DNA from: Patiria pectinifera
Taxonomy: Eukaryota; Echinodermata; Asteroidea; Valvatida; Asterinidae
Direction of reading: 5' to 3'
Assembly (NCBI GenBank): GCA_029964075.1
Contig: CM057136.1
Coordinates: forward strand, 1,178,001 to 1,242,000
Length of the DNA stretch: 64,000 nucleotides
Shown: piece after piece, positions 1-13,500 of the stretch
Layout of the letters: every line of letters begins with the position of its first letter
Numbering within the stretch: position 1 is the first letter of the stretch
The notes under the pieces: generated by a model
What the model saw: only the letters and a program-made list of their open reading frames with translations
Told to the model about the DNA's origin: nothing
The model's database searches: none
Program-made: the position numbers and the translations under genes

Positions 1-1521
1 AACAACGAGTGTGTTATTTTGTCCGCGAGCGTTAACTTTCTTTCTTTCATTGGGTTTATATTTTTCGCGTTTAAAATACTTTATTTGTTTCGGTCATATT
101 ATTTGTTATTGTTTGAAGGTTTCCCATAAAATTAAATCTCATCATATTACACAGTCATCACGACAAATCACTGGACGACATTTCAATTTTGAAGGGGCAA
201 CAACTCAAGAAATATAGGTTTACCCGGCCAATTTCCTGAAACGTTCATTCACTTCTGAAAATCGGTCATTCGTTTTCGTCTGAATTTGAATGCACGTCTT
301 CAATCCAATTTTAATTCAACGAAAGTTCAAACGTTTTCATTGTCTGTGCATTCAGTTTTGAGAAGCAGACGGCCAATTACTTTACCTGTGCATTCATTTA
401 CGCAAGCATACATTTTCGTGCAGAGTTCTGGAATACAAGTTCGTGAATGTGCAATCAAAATTACATTTTCCTAATTCCAAATACCAGATTACATCACAAA
501 AATTAAACTAAAAGTGAAATAGAATGGTCAATGTTTGAAATTGCCGTTGAAAAGCGAAAAAGAAGTCTAGTAAACGAATCTGAATGAACAGAAACGAAAG
601 GTGCTGCTCAATCACTTAATTGATTGAACTGAAATGGAAAAGAATGCTCTGGTAGCGAACATGAAACATGTTCAGTGCGATTCTCAAATTCAGACGAAAA
701 CGAATGACCGATTTTCAGAGGTAAATGAACATTAAGAAATTGACCGGGGAAAACCTGTACTACAGATGTATTAACATTAAATTTCAAACGCCTGGGAGAT
801 CTAGAGTGGTGAGTATTCAAAAGAAAATGTGGAGGTACGTGTATGTAATTATTGGGGAGTAAAATTTACAGGTCTGCAGCCGATTTCACGAAACTTTACG
901 ACATGGCGCAAGTTACGCTCTATACTTTCATGAAATTGGCTGCTGCTGATCCTAATATACGATTTGTCGGGTTTTTTTCTTTCTGGAACTATAGGCCTAC
1001 ACCAGCAAATTCATGCATTATCCCAAAGACAAAAGACAATTCTTGGTTGCTGTTCGGGCCGCACTTTTTCGTTGACCCAATTTTTTTAGACCCATTATAT
1101 TTTCGCAAACAGAACTGAAACTTTGAATCAAAATTAAATTGTCTATCGTCACGCAAGCCCCAACGCAACACGAAGCCCCAGCCGGAACGAAACCGAAGTT
1201 TGAAAAACCGCTTTAGGCTCAAGCATTATTAAGTACCAGTCTAGAGCCTTGTTTGTTTAGCCTCGCCAGAGGGGGTCTTGACCCAGACGTTTAGCTTTAA
1301 GACGTACACTCGTGCCTTTAGTCTAGTCGTGGTGTGTGTCGATGATCAGTCAGTGCTGAAACACATATATTGACATTCATGACATTAGTATAGTGTGTCC
1401 CTAGTCCCGTAACAAGGCACATTGTTTGATCGTCAAGTGTCGCATCCGAACTACTTAGTTACTTGGGATAAAATCTTCAAATTTACCCGAAGTCTTGTGA
1501 CTCAGAGGAGTTGAAGTCGAC
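1..1521 (+). other. 5' flank of SPARC copy 1 (no other gene seen)
   Basis: Holds the inverted repeat at 213-759 and, nearest the ATG, roughly 250 bases well conserved with the right arm that must include promoter and 5' UTR. I see no convincing TATA box: the TATAT near 1370 is absent from the other arm. Short open frames here are not conserved as coding. Confidence 0.6.
213..759. repeat. Inverted-repeat (foldback) element, left arm
   Basis: About 90 bases at 213-310 are repeated inverted at 670-759. The shared core reads TCGGTCATTCGTTTTCGTCT, preceded by a CCGG-containing segment on the outer side. The same structure is at 63381-63925 in the other arm. Target duplication and superfamily were not resolved. 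Confidence 0.6.
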
Positions 1522-1593
1522 ATGTCATTTTCTAGAGTGGTGGTTCTGCTGTGCGTTGTTGCGGTTGTGTTGGCCAGCAAACACAAAAGCAAG
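1522..1593 (+). CDS. SPARC: SPARC copy 1, coding exon 1 (signal peptide)
   Basis: Encodes residues 1-24: initiator Met, a Val/Leu-rich core and an Ala-Ser cleavage region, ending at AAG|GTAAGCG (phase 0). The start is the only ATG giving a signal peptide in frame with exon 2. Confidence 0.9.
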
Positions 1594-4500
1594 GTAAGCG
1601 TGATGAAACAACAAGTGTCATGAGTGTCATGATTACAAGTTCGATGTGCATGGCATTATTATCATTCATAGAGCTAATGTTTCCCAAGCTACAATCTTTG
1701 TAGTTATGTATACATCAACAAGTGTATTCCACTGCATTTTGGCCTTTCTAAAATATCCAAGAATCCTAAGCCTGGTTGCATATAAAGTGCTTGAAAAGTT
1801 GAATATCTTCGTGCATTTTGCAGTCACTTTTTTGATGACCATGAATGTTGACGCTTTTTATTCTTTTATGTTGGACTCGAAGCATACTCATCATAAAACC
1901 TAGAGCTAGCCTAGAGGTATATCTCTTTACTGTAGCCTGTAGGTTAGATTCTTTAAGTTATACAAGTCATAGGGCCTACTTGTCCCAAAATACTTTTAAT
2001 TATCAAGGAAATCCATTGAAATGCCATTGGTACTGGTAGTCCTAATAACGTGAATCAAAAAGTTTTTTAAACTCTTTTGTGCTGAGTTCAAACTTATTTA
2101 AATCATGTATAATTCATTCATGTATCAACATTTAATTGTTGGCATTGATAATTAACAGTCATGACTCATGAGTTTGTTTATAATTTATCATGTTTGGTTT
2201 TCAGTGTCCAAACCCCCCCCCCCTGACTTCTGGGACCTTGTTCTAGTAGAATGAAATTCCCCTTCCTATGTCCTGTGTTACTGGGCTGCTACTGGTCCTG
2301 CTGGTGTTTCCACAAAGCTTTCATTCATTAGTGCATGGAGCTAAAGCTGCATGGTGCAAAGCTTCAAACCCAACTTATTCATTCAGAGTACTCTGTGCTG
2401 ACTTGCTATAGTACCTGTAATATACACAATGATGTGACTTAAGACTGAACCAAAGAAAAGATAAAGTGGTCTTTGTGAGTCAATTAGGCTGTCTACATAC
2501 ATGTAGTAATTGGCAAACCTACATGTGCTTTGCCAAACAAAAGAACCACAGTCTTAAATGCTTGCTGAATTTCTGTTGAAAGCCTTGCTAGCTTACTCCC
2601 TGAAAAGTGGTAATGGTTCATTATGGGAAACACAATAGGTGTAAGCTGCAGATTATACCCCCCCCCCCCCCGAAAAAAAAGTCCACAATTTTTGGTCTGC
2701 AAGCCACATGCAGACCCCACTGATTGGCTTTTTTTCCTGTAGCAAAATGGAAAAGGCTGTTGTTTGAAGTGGATATTTTGGATCCTTGTGATGGAGTTGC
2801 CATCAAAAACAGGATGTATACCGGTAGCTTAGCAAATAAATGTGTGCTAAGCATGAATTACCTGGGAAGCATTCACAAGCAGCAGTGATACAATAAAGTT
2901 AGGGAAGGTATTAAATGTGTTTTTGCAGAGCGAATACGTTTCATGCTTAAAACACTTCTGTGCCAAAACCCCTCAATAAAATTGGCCCCAGAATGTTCCT
3001 TTTCACAACCATTTGACAAACTATTGGACATATTTTGGATGGGCCCTGCTCAATGGCAGAGGTTTACATGGAGAATTTCTTTCTCAATGCAAATTCTTGT
3101 CAATGGCACCTGCTGGACACATGGTCCTTGTTTAAATCCTAATTAGCCAGGTACACCACACTGAGAGGTCATGGCCACGTCCTTATTTATATTGCTGTAT
3201 TTTCCTTTCTTTCACAACTTTGCTTTGAAACTCGCATTCCTAAATCTTATTCTTAAGACTGAAAACAAAGACTTCTTGTTGCTTTAAAGGGAAAATACAA
3301 CATTTGCAAACATCAAAAAAACGAAATGATCAAAAAATCACGAAATACCTTACTAGATTGTTAGGGAATGACAGTCTAAAGCATCCTGTCAAGTTGTGGC
3401 TCCTGCTGTGCTCACATTTTCAAGAAAAATTGTATTTTTCCAATGCTGGTCATGCTGGTCGGCCGACCAGCGTCAAAGAAAACTGGCTTTTTTTTCAAAA
3501 ACTGCTTCTAAATTTTCATATTGAGTTATTTCGCATTTTCTTTGCAATTGATTACACACCTGTGAAAAGGGTACAAGCCTGCTAGATTGATTATCTGACC
3601 TTATAATTCCCCAAAGTCTATAAATTGCTTCGTTTCATCGTAAGTGGGGTCAGGGAACCTGACTACAAGAATATGATTGGTTTCCTGGTTTTTCCAGCAT
3701 CTACAAGCCCAAAACATGAAACAAGTCAGTTTAACAATATTTTCTATCACATACTAATCCTCCAAATCCATTTATGTTGGAAAATTTCAGCAAAAGCAAA
3801 TGTTGTACATTCCCTTTAACTGTTTCAGTTTTGAGAGTACTTTTGTTATTAACTTGCAAGGCCAGCGAAATGAGTTTGGTCTAACACTACGGGGTTGCTC
3901 TAAACTCCCCTCCGCCCCCACGACCCCCTCAACTTTTGTGTATCTTGGGCTTGATTCAGTTTCAAGATCAAAACTTTTCATTTTTGGAAGATTTTGAATA
4001 CTAGGGGCAAACTTGTACGAATTAAACATTCCACATCAATGTATTTCCTTATCATTTGTAATGTCATTTATGCGTATAAATGTAGTTAGGCCTATCTAAC
4101 TGTAGACTGGCACTTGCCAGACCGCAAAAAGTGCTCGTCTTAACTGTCATCTTGTATCCCCCAAGCTCATAATAAGCATTTTTCCCTCATAGTAATATGC
4201 ACACTTGGGTCAGGACTGACAAAATATTCTCGTCTTCAAAGTCTGCAAAAATCCATCAATGACCCTGCTTCACATAACTTTAGGACCAAATCCGCTGAAA
4301 TCCACTACAGGACCACTACTACTATACATGTAGGTGGATTTTGATGGACTTGGTATACATTTGGATGGATTTTGATGGAGTTGGGAAGGCATAATTTTGA
4401 CTAAACAATACAAAACATAAAAGTCCGAATCAAGGAATCTAAAGAAAATATCACAAAAAAATATAGTTCATGGGAGAATCGCATTCATGCAACGCAGTGG

Positions 4501-7500
4501 CTGTCACAGTCGAGAAATGTATGTTGCCATGACAACACGTTATTCCCTCCCGGGCACTGTGGGATGAGAGGGAAATGCAAACTTGCTCCCAGCAGGCAGC
4601 TTGCAGGGGTCAGACCAAAAGGTCAAGTTTATATTAGACTTGATCTAAGTCCAATGTTGGAAAGTGGCTGATCCAACAATATTTAATGCCTCTAAGGCCA
4701 AAAAAAAAAAGTCTCCGGTTTCTGGTATGGAGCTTGCCCCAAAAGTGGTGCGGCGACGCGGCTTTTTTTTTTTTTTACCTGTTTTTTTTTTTTTTTTGGC
4801 TTCAAAGTCGGCTGATGACTGCAAATGGTGCCCGACTAAACTTAGTGCAAATATATGGGAGTCCAGAGAGGCCACATAAATCTTATTCTCGATCATAACC
4901 CCATCTAAAAACACATTAAAATTGTGCAGTAGCAGAATTCCAGTCAAACCAGTGAGTTTGGCGGTTTTGAAACATCATCTTGTATTGAAAAAAAAACTTT
5001 TTCATTTTGCCGACGCACATGGCTACGGCGACGCGCGCGCATACCAGAAACCGGAGACCTTTTTTTTTTGGCCTAAGGACAATTCTTTAGCATTTCTTAT
5101 GGAATCCTTAAAAATATATTTCCACCTCTTAAACTTAAACTTTCCTACTTAAAGATATATTCATAAATACCTCAGACAGTTTAGCCATTCCTATTTGTCG
5201 AGAGCCCGTCACGTGGCCGGTCTTAAACGGATGATAAAGACATGGCTAGCTGGTCTTAAACACTTTTCCAGTGTCGCAATAAAATGTAGACCCCTAAAAA
5301 TCCAGTGCCTCTTACCGTTTCATTGGTTGAACGTTCACAATCCTCACGTAGGCATGCGCAACACTACATGTGAGTCAGAATTTTATAGTTCTAAATTCAA
5401 AACGCAACGCGCCAGGTGCGTTCTGCGCGACATCGATCAGAACATGCTACGCGCGCGTCAATCTCCAAGGGGTGTTTACATCTTACTCGCCAGCTGAACA
5501 CTCCATTATTTTGCTAGAGGGATGTTTCAAAAAGCATGATGTGAACTTGTTGAACAAATCGGTATTTGTTGAACGAATTATTTGATATTTTTTACCAAAA
5601 AGGTATTTATGAATGGGAATAAATATGTGCTCAGTCGGTATTTATCACTCTGTTTAAGACCACTTAGAGTCTGGGTGCTGATAATTACCCTCGCCTCCGG
5701 CTCGGGTAATTATAAGCACCCAGACTCTAAGTGGTCTTAAACAGAGTGATAAAAACCTCCAGAGCACACATTTATTCCCTTATTTAAAACTTCAAAAAAA
5801 AATTGTAACTTAAAAATTATACCAATACTCCAGGGACATAATGTCCTGGAATGCACCCAATTAATTGGGCTACAAAACGCCTTTCAAACGAAATGATGTT
5901 AATCGGAAAGGGCATTTTAAAGTAGGATAGAAACGTCCACACAACCATCCTTTAAAAACTGGGCGTTTTTGTGTTGAGGACTAATTTACAGGGGTGTGAA
6001 ATCTCAGCTTTTTAGCTGATTTCAGCTTTTTTTGTTGTGGATTTCAGCTTTTTTTTCCTCACTTGCTGTGTACAAAAGTATAGGAGATTTCCAAATTTCA
6101 GCTTTTTTAATACCTATTTCAGCTGTTTTCAGCTATTTTTACCAGTGTTTACTCACACCCCTGAATTTAGAGAGTCAAAATTTTGACTCTCAAAAATCAC
6201 TGCCTCGATTCTTCAAAATCCTTCCAAAGCACCCGGATGAGTTTGGAGGACTGAGGAGGGTTTAATGCAATGCAAGTATAAAGCTTGAATTTAAGATCCA
6301 AAGGACGAGAAATGATAATGATGACATCGTTGTTTATTTGTTTTCAGCATCAGCAAATGAAAGCCTCAAGACATGAGATGAGAGGTGCAAAGAAGGCATT
6401 GGAATCACTGTCTTACACCAAAGAGGAACAGATTTACAGTATTGATGGCTACAAGGAGGAACCGGAGGAAAGTATCAATGATGTCACTGGTAAGAAGGAG
6501 TAAACATCCTCCAGTTCTCATCCAGAGTTGTAATTCAATCAGCATGTTCAGTGTACCGTAGGTCACCACAAGTTGTCAAATGTCATCACAAGTTAAAGGG
6601 GAAGTTCAGCGGTGAGCGATATTTGTATGATGTCTTTTAAATTCTAGAGTACAACCATAAATATATATCACAGAGACACGGTCCCATTTTTTTTATATTG
6701 AGCGCTTCAGCTCATAAATGAGGCAATGCTTTGGGATGTTTCTTGTCCGGCGGATATAAAAATGAAAGCGACAGTCGTCAATTTCATTTGGCCATTTCTT
6801 AGTTTTGTGATGTAATAGCCAACAGTCGAGATTCCAACGACTGATTACTGCAGGACTGCAGCTGAACTGTAGCATAGACGCCAAGATGTTCGACTCTGGG
6901 AAAAGTTGTCCCAGCGTCAATATTTTTTGGACAGCGACAGTAAAGAACGTTAATTGTCATCTCACTCATTTTAATGAGGATAATGTCGAAGAAGATAATA
7001 GAGACATTGGAGCCATTTTACCTTATCAATTTGAACCAGTCAGTGCTAATCAGTGCTACCTGTGGAAGAGGGCCGCAATGACTGGATCCGTTGTCGGTAA
7101 TGCTGCTCTGAGCCGAACAGTCCAAGTGAAGACGCCAGTCTGACATCATCAGTGTTGTAGTTGAGACTGGGTAATCCGAGACTGGATAGTTCAAGACCTA
7201 GACCGAGACCTGGAGTTCCAAGATCGAGACCAAGACCTTTAAGAGAGACTGATACCGAGATTGAGACCGCGTATAGTTCAGAGAATGAATGTAAAAAATA
7301 ATAATAAATGAACAAATGAAAAGTTCATTGCATGTAGATATTTACTTGGACATTTAATTTTTTATTGACGTCAGAATATAGCAAAAAGCAAATTAGGTAA
7401 GTGAACAAAATGTACAGGCCTGTCACACTGCAGTAATTTATAACTAGGTCGAAAACGAGATGAACAATTTAAAAAATGTTGGTCATGATAACCAACGATA

Positions 7501-10500
7501 CTGAACTAAAACAACAAATGCAATGTCATTGATATTTTGAGCGATAAACCGTGCATATTGCAGGTCTCGACTCGAGACCATCAAAAATGTCAAGACCACA
7601 GGGTACGGAGACTCAGACCAAGACCACAGGGTACAGGTACATGTATTTAGTAAAACCGAGACTGAGATCAGCAAAAAGTGGTCTCGAGACCGGTCTCGAG
7701 ACCTACATCCTCACCAGCTATTCAAATGAGCTGCAACAAAGAAATTCCTTTATCATCGTTCAGTCCCCTGTTACTTTATGGCATGGGTGGCTTGTGCGTA
7801 AAGCGCTCGCCTCTCACCAAGGTGACCACGGTTCGAATCCTGGCCGCGGATGGCATGCGAGTAGAGTTGTGCGTTGGTTCTCTCCTGTGCCACGAGGGTT
7901 TTTCTCCGGGCCCTTCAGTTTTCCTCCCTCCGGAAAAATCAAACACTTTCGATCTCAGGCTGTGCTCCGTGGTCATATATGGGTCGATGTGGCCGGCAGC
8001 CATAGGCGCCTTTAGTGCCAGCGGCCCGACCACGTTGTAGCCGCGTCCTTTGCAATTCAGCATACCAGCTGCGAGTAAGGATGATTAGCCTCCCAAATTA
8101 TTATTATTATTACTTGTGACTCGACTTGTGATGAGACTCCTGTGATGAACTTGTGATTGCAACATGGCTCTTATACTGTACAGGCCTCCACCATTGCCAT
8201 CAATATAACCCTAACCTTCCCAAATCCTCTTTGCAAAATGGAGGATTTTGCAGCATTGAGGCTATGGCAAAAATGTGTGGCTGATTTCGGAGGATGCGAT
8301 GTGTTAAGGTCTTGGGACAAACCTTGTGTTGTTTATGATCAGCCGTGCATAAATTAAGCCCAAAAGGCCTAAACTTGAAATCCTCTGCACTGCTCCCTGG
8401 AGGATGTCACTGGCTCTGCCTCAACACATTGACAGTGATTGCTGGTGGATTGTGCGGGATTGAGGCAGTGGTCACCTCTTCAAGGACCACATTCAAGAAA
8501 TACAGAGGCTTTTGCAGGGTTGCGGCTGTGCAATTTTTACATGGAGGCAGTTGGATGATTTTGCAGGATTGAGGTTGCATCCTAACAAAAATGCCTAGGG
8601 AGTTACTGGTAGGGTTAAAGGGAATGTACATCATTGGCTTTTGCTGTAATTTTCAGAAATGAACTATTTGAGAGGTTAGTATAATAGATCAAATATTGTT
8701 ACACTGACATTTTTGAAGTTTGGTGTTCGAAAAGGTTGGAAAAACCAAGAAAAACAAAAATGTTCAAGTTGTCTGGTTCCCTGACTCCACAAAAGATAAA
8801 ATGGATCAATTTATGGTGGAAAATTGTAAGGCAAGGGAACCAGTCTAGCTGGCCTGCACCCGTTCATGAACATGTAACCAATAGCAAACAAAATTTGGAC
8901 TGAACAAAATCGTAAATTTGGAGCAGTAGTTGAAAAATAGTTGGTTCCAACGCTGGTCGGCCGACCACCGTTGGAAATGTTTACAAAAATACCATTTTCT
9001 TAAAAATGTTTTCACACCAGGTGCCATAATTTTACAAGATGCTTGAGACTGTCATTTACCAACATACTAGTAAGGTATTTCGTAAAAACTTGGTAGTTTT
9101 AATTTTCGATGTTTGCAAATTTTGTATATTCCCTTAAAGGCAAAGATATAGACTAAAATTTAATCTCCTGTGCTATTTTCCACATAAAGCAATAGATTTG
9201 TTTTTGTTATATCACTTTTTTTTAGCAATTCAAAGTTATTTGCTTTGGATAAAAAATAACTGAATGAAAGTCCATAAGATGGAATTTTGCATCAGGGTGA
9301 TGTAAATCAAATTAGGTTTTGCCCTTCACCGACGTATTAACACTGTATACTCAGTGTGTTACCTCCCGAGTGAAAGTTGGGAAAAAATCACTCCGGTTGG
9401 ACTCGAACCCACGACCTCCTGCTTTCTATTGCAGATGTCCTACCACTCGACCACCAAGCTAACGGGATCAGTCGAAAGTTACTGGACAATAACTTTAAAA
9501 TGGCCTGACATTTCATGCAGATCTTTTTAAACGAAATAAAAGCCATCTCCAGACGGTTTCAGACAGTCTAAATAGAAATATTTTGTGTTAAAATAAACAC
9601 TACAATTTGCAAAGATGGCACTTAATGACATGTACCCCCTCCCCCAAAAAATTGTCCTCCCCAAAAAAATAGAATAGGTTATTTAGGCCCCCAAAAAAAG
9701 TCTCCGGTTTCTGGTATGGAGCTTGCCCAAAAAGTGGTGCGGCGACGCGGCTTTTTTTTTTTCTTTTTTTTTACCTGGTTTTTTTTCGCTTCAAATGTAT
9801 GCTGATGACTGCAAATGGTGCCCGACTAAACTTAGTGCAAATATATATGCGAGTCCAGAGAGGCCATATAAAGCTTATTCTCGATCATAACCCCATCTAA
9901 AAACACGTTAAAATTTTGCAGCAGCAGGATCCCAGTCAAACCAGTGAGTTTGGCGGTTTTGAGACATCATCTTTTATTGAAAAAAAAACTTTTTCATTTT
10001 GCCGACGCGCATGGCTACGGCGACGCGCGCGCATACCAGAAACCGGAGACTTTGTTTTTGGCCTTATATGCGGTACTCTCTCCCGTTCTCTTAAACAAGT
10101 TTCTTTTCTTTTTTCCTCCGAACAAATTTCATGCATAACACCCGGTTCACATCTCGCTGTTCTCTTAAGAATATTACATATTTCATGTATTTCCTCCTTG
10201 CCTCCACAGACAAGTGCATTACCTTGCCGTGCCCGCCTGGTGAAACCTGCTACATAGACAGGGACGGTGCGCCGTACTGCGACTGCGTGGCGTTCTGCAT
10301 TGAAGAAGACGGCGACCCATTCATTCAAGTCTGCAGCACTGGCAATGTGACTTACCGCAGTCAGTGTGAGCTGTACAGGCTCCGGTGTGTCAACCCTCGG
10401 GAAATGGATGCTGAACACCTGGACTATTTTGGCCCCTGTAAAAGTAAGAAACCCTCAGTATATGTTTTCAATAAGCCATTTGCGAGTAACCTATACCCTG

Positions 10501-13500
10501 TGGGATTTACATTTCAATAACATCTGGTACACTGACTTGCTCAGAATGCTTGGCACATTTTAACTTTGAATTCTCCAGACCAAAGACACTGTTGCTAATC
10601 ACATGATTCGGGGCAAGCTCTTGCATAGTTACGTAAGAGACGCTCAGCATCAATACATCGCTCACAATGGGTGAGAATGGCACAAAGACACCAGACCATG
10701 CCAGAGCTGGGTGTTGCTAGCATAAGGCTTGCCCCGAATCATGTGATGTAGTAACAGTCTCTTTGGTCGGGAGAATGCAAAGTTAAAATGTGCAAAGCAT
10801 TGGATTAAGTCAGTGTTCTAGATTTTATTCAAATTTAACTCGCAAATGGCTTATTACAATATTTGAAGGGGGCACTTTAATAACACCAACATGGGGGTAC
10901 AAAGTAGTACTCGTAACCCAGTACTTTTTCCGAACTCGTACTCACAAGAAAACAGTTGCTCGTACTCGTCACGTCTCCTGAGCCCGAGTCACGAGTCACC
11001 TTCACAAATACATGTAATTTATACAGGGTGTATGGTTAAAAAAAAAAACTTTCGGCAAAATGAAAACAATGCACATACAACACTATGTGAATTGTTTTCA
11101 TTTTGTTGAAAGAACACTTACTTTTTTGTGATCCATGGATAGAACTTTTATTACAGTGTTTGTTATTGAATGATTCTTGTACTAAACAGAAAGCTTAACC
11201 CTAACATACCTGAATCCATCAAATTCTACACCCCTGTTTTGGTGGATTTCGGCGGATTCAGGATACCTCCATATTGAAAAAGTTTGGGGATTTTGATGGA
11301 TTCAGGACAGTAAGCCTAACGGTACTGCAGGATATTGATGGATTCAGGATACCTCCATCATGTGTGTCCATATTGAGCAGTAGGGGGACTTTGATGGATT
11401 CAGGATCTCAACAGTTAGCTATATGTTTGGTGTGTACGAGGTATATGTACTACACTGGTGGATTTTGATGGATTCACTGGTGGATTCTGATGGACTCAGG
11501 ACACCAACATTTTATTTGCATAACATAATTGGTGGATTTTGGCAGATTCAGGATGGGGCTGGGGTTAAGGACTGGGTTTTCATATCCTGGATTTTGAAAG
11601 TGCTAACAGTAGGCTTACTTCATTCAAATATTGGTCCTGCCATTTGCGATGCATTTTCTTTTCTACTCGTCCTGTACATTGGAAGTAAATGTTCAGGTAC
11701 TGCTAAACCTCAAACCTGCATCCAGACCCATATCCGGATCACTGCAAAAAAAATCGAATCGATTGCTACATTGTTCTTGTACCAAGGACCACCCGTAAAC
11801 AATATTTCATGAAAATCCGTCCATAACTTTTTGGAGTAATCCTGTTCACAGTCAAACAAACCAACTAACCAAGAAATAAACTAATGCCGATGATAATTCC
11901 TTGGCAGAGGTAATAAGGTAAGGCACCAGTGTCTGGAAAGGATAGTCTGGTACCAAACACTATCAGGCTTGCATGTACACCATATCAAGTGTAGAAGCAG
12001 GGTACATGTTTTGATACATTGATTTCCCAAAACAAGCCAGTCGCACGCACTGTGTATGCACAGTTGTTAGCTGCGTTTTTCTGCATATTGCACAGAGTGT
12101 ATTACTTTCTCAGAAGACGATCGTGTTCAAATAATTTATGATTATACTGTTGGGAAAAAATGAATGATTTTTGGGGTTTTTTTTGTCAAGTCCCGAGTCA
12201 AGCAGGTCGAGTCCTCAGGGTCAAGCTCGAGTCATTTGTCATCATGACTCAAGTCCGAGTCGCGGAAAATGGGACTCGAGTCCAAGTCACGAGTCATACA
12301 AGTCTACTCTTGTCTGTAAATGGAGAAAACCTAAAATTTTGTTTCCCTTTAATCCAAAATCTCGATTCATTGCCCATAATTAAGCCTGTATGACTACAAC
12401 CACCCTGCTCTTTAAAAGAACCAGGGGTTCAACCCCCCACCCCCTCCCCCACCCCCTTTTTACCAAAACCTGGAGTCACCACTGACTCTGCGTAATACTT
12501 GTTTTAACAGTGGTGATATTTTCTAATCTTGCCGCAGTTATGGAACAGTGCAACCCAGCTGATCTAGCTACTTTCCCTCAGCGCATGCGTACCTGGTTTT
12601 TGGAAGTCATGAAGGAGCTGTCCGGTCTGACTGAGGAGCAAGGAGGCTTGGACGCAGAAGAACGCGAGTTTGAGAAACTGGCTGAAGCAGAGACTAAGCC
12701 ATGGCGACGCCCACTGCACTGGAAGTTTTTCAACATGGACATTGCGCCCAACGATTTGTAAGTGACAGCAAAACTTTGCCGTTATTTTCGTGGTTTCTAA
12801 GTTCAGAATTTTTTTCCCGTGGTGTGTAATGCAGTTAAGAGTGTAAAGCCTAAAAAGTTGATGGTTTCATATAAGACTTTCATTAGATATTCCAATATAC
12901 GTGAGTTTGTCATATGAATGTTTGAGATGAGTGTGTACACAATTGCTATTGTAGCGCAATGCATTTTATAGAGGGCGCACTTTAGTTCTTTACTGGTAGC
13001 CAGCGGGGTGCGCGTGCACTCACCCAGGTTTATGGGGGCACCAGCCAATTAGCGCCAGTGTATATAAGCGGCCATGCGCTCAGCTTCGCCCTCTTTCTGC
13101 TGTGGCCGGAACCCGTGCGCGGTCTCAGGAAAAGTTGCACTGTTCTAATCTCCCACAATTAACCAATCACCAATCACCTATAGTCGCAGTGGAGGGAGCC
13201 TCGTACTTTGTGTGAGTGTAATTGATTAATGATTCCTGCATCATAATCCAGATAATTATGTAATCTCTGAGTTTGTAAGGGAAGTGATTGAGTATAAGAT
13301 CACGTAGGCGGGGCGCCTGGGTAGATGAATAAAATAATCTTCCGAAACACATATCTGGTGTCAGGTCCCCCTCCTTCCCCAGTCCCCCTGGTTAGTCCGC
13401 TTGGGTTGTGTGAGCGAGAGTGCGTGTAAGGGTGATCATTTGGTAGTCTCCGCCGAAACGGATCTGCGTACCCGACCGTAGAGGCTAGGCCGTTCGCCGC

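Noticed and set aside
7551-8063. Open frames of 95-160 codons over the intron 2 SINE
   Set aside because: Entirely inside the tRNA-derived SINE and the GAGACC repeat, present on both strands, no recognisable protein.
9391-9463. tRNA gene
   Set aside because: A and B boxes are present but the acceptor stem does not pair and the anticodon loop has the wrong size; a SINE head explains it better.
9936-10418. 160-codon - strand frame overlapping SPARC exon 3
   Set aside because: Antisense shadow of the conserved SPARC exon and the adjoining MITE; the right-arm version differs at its end because of the repeat.
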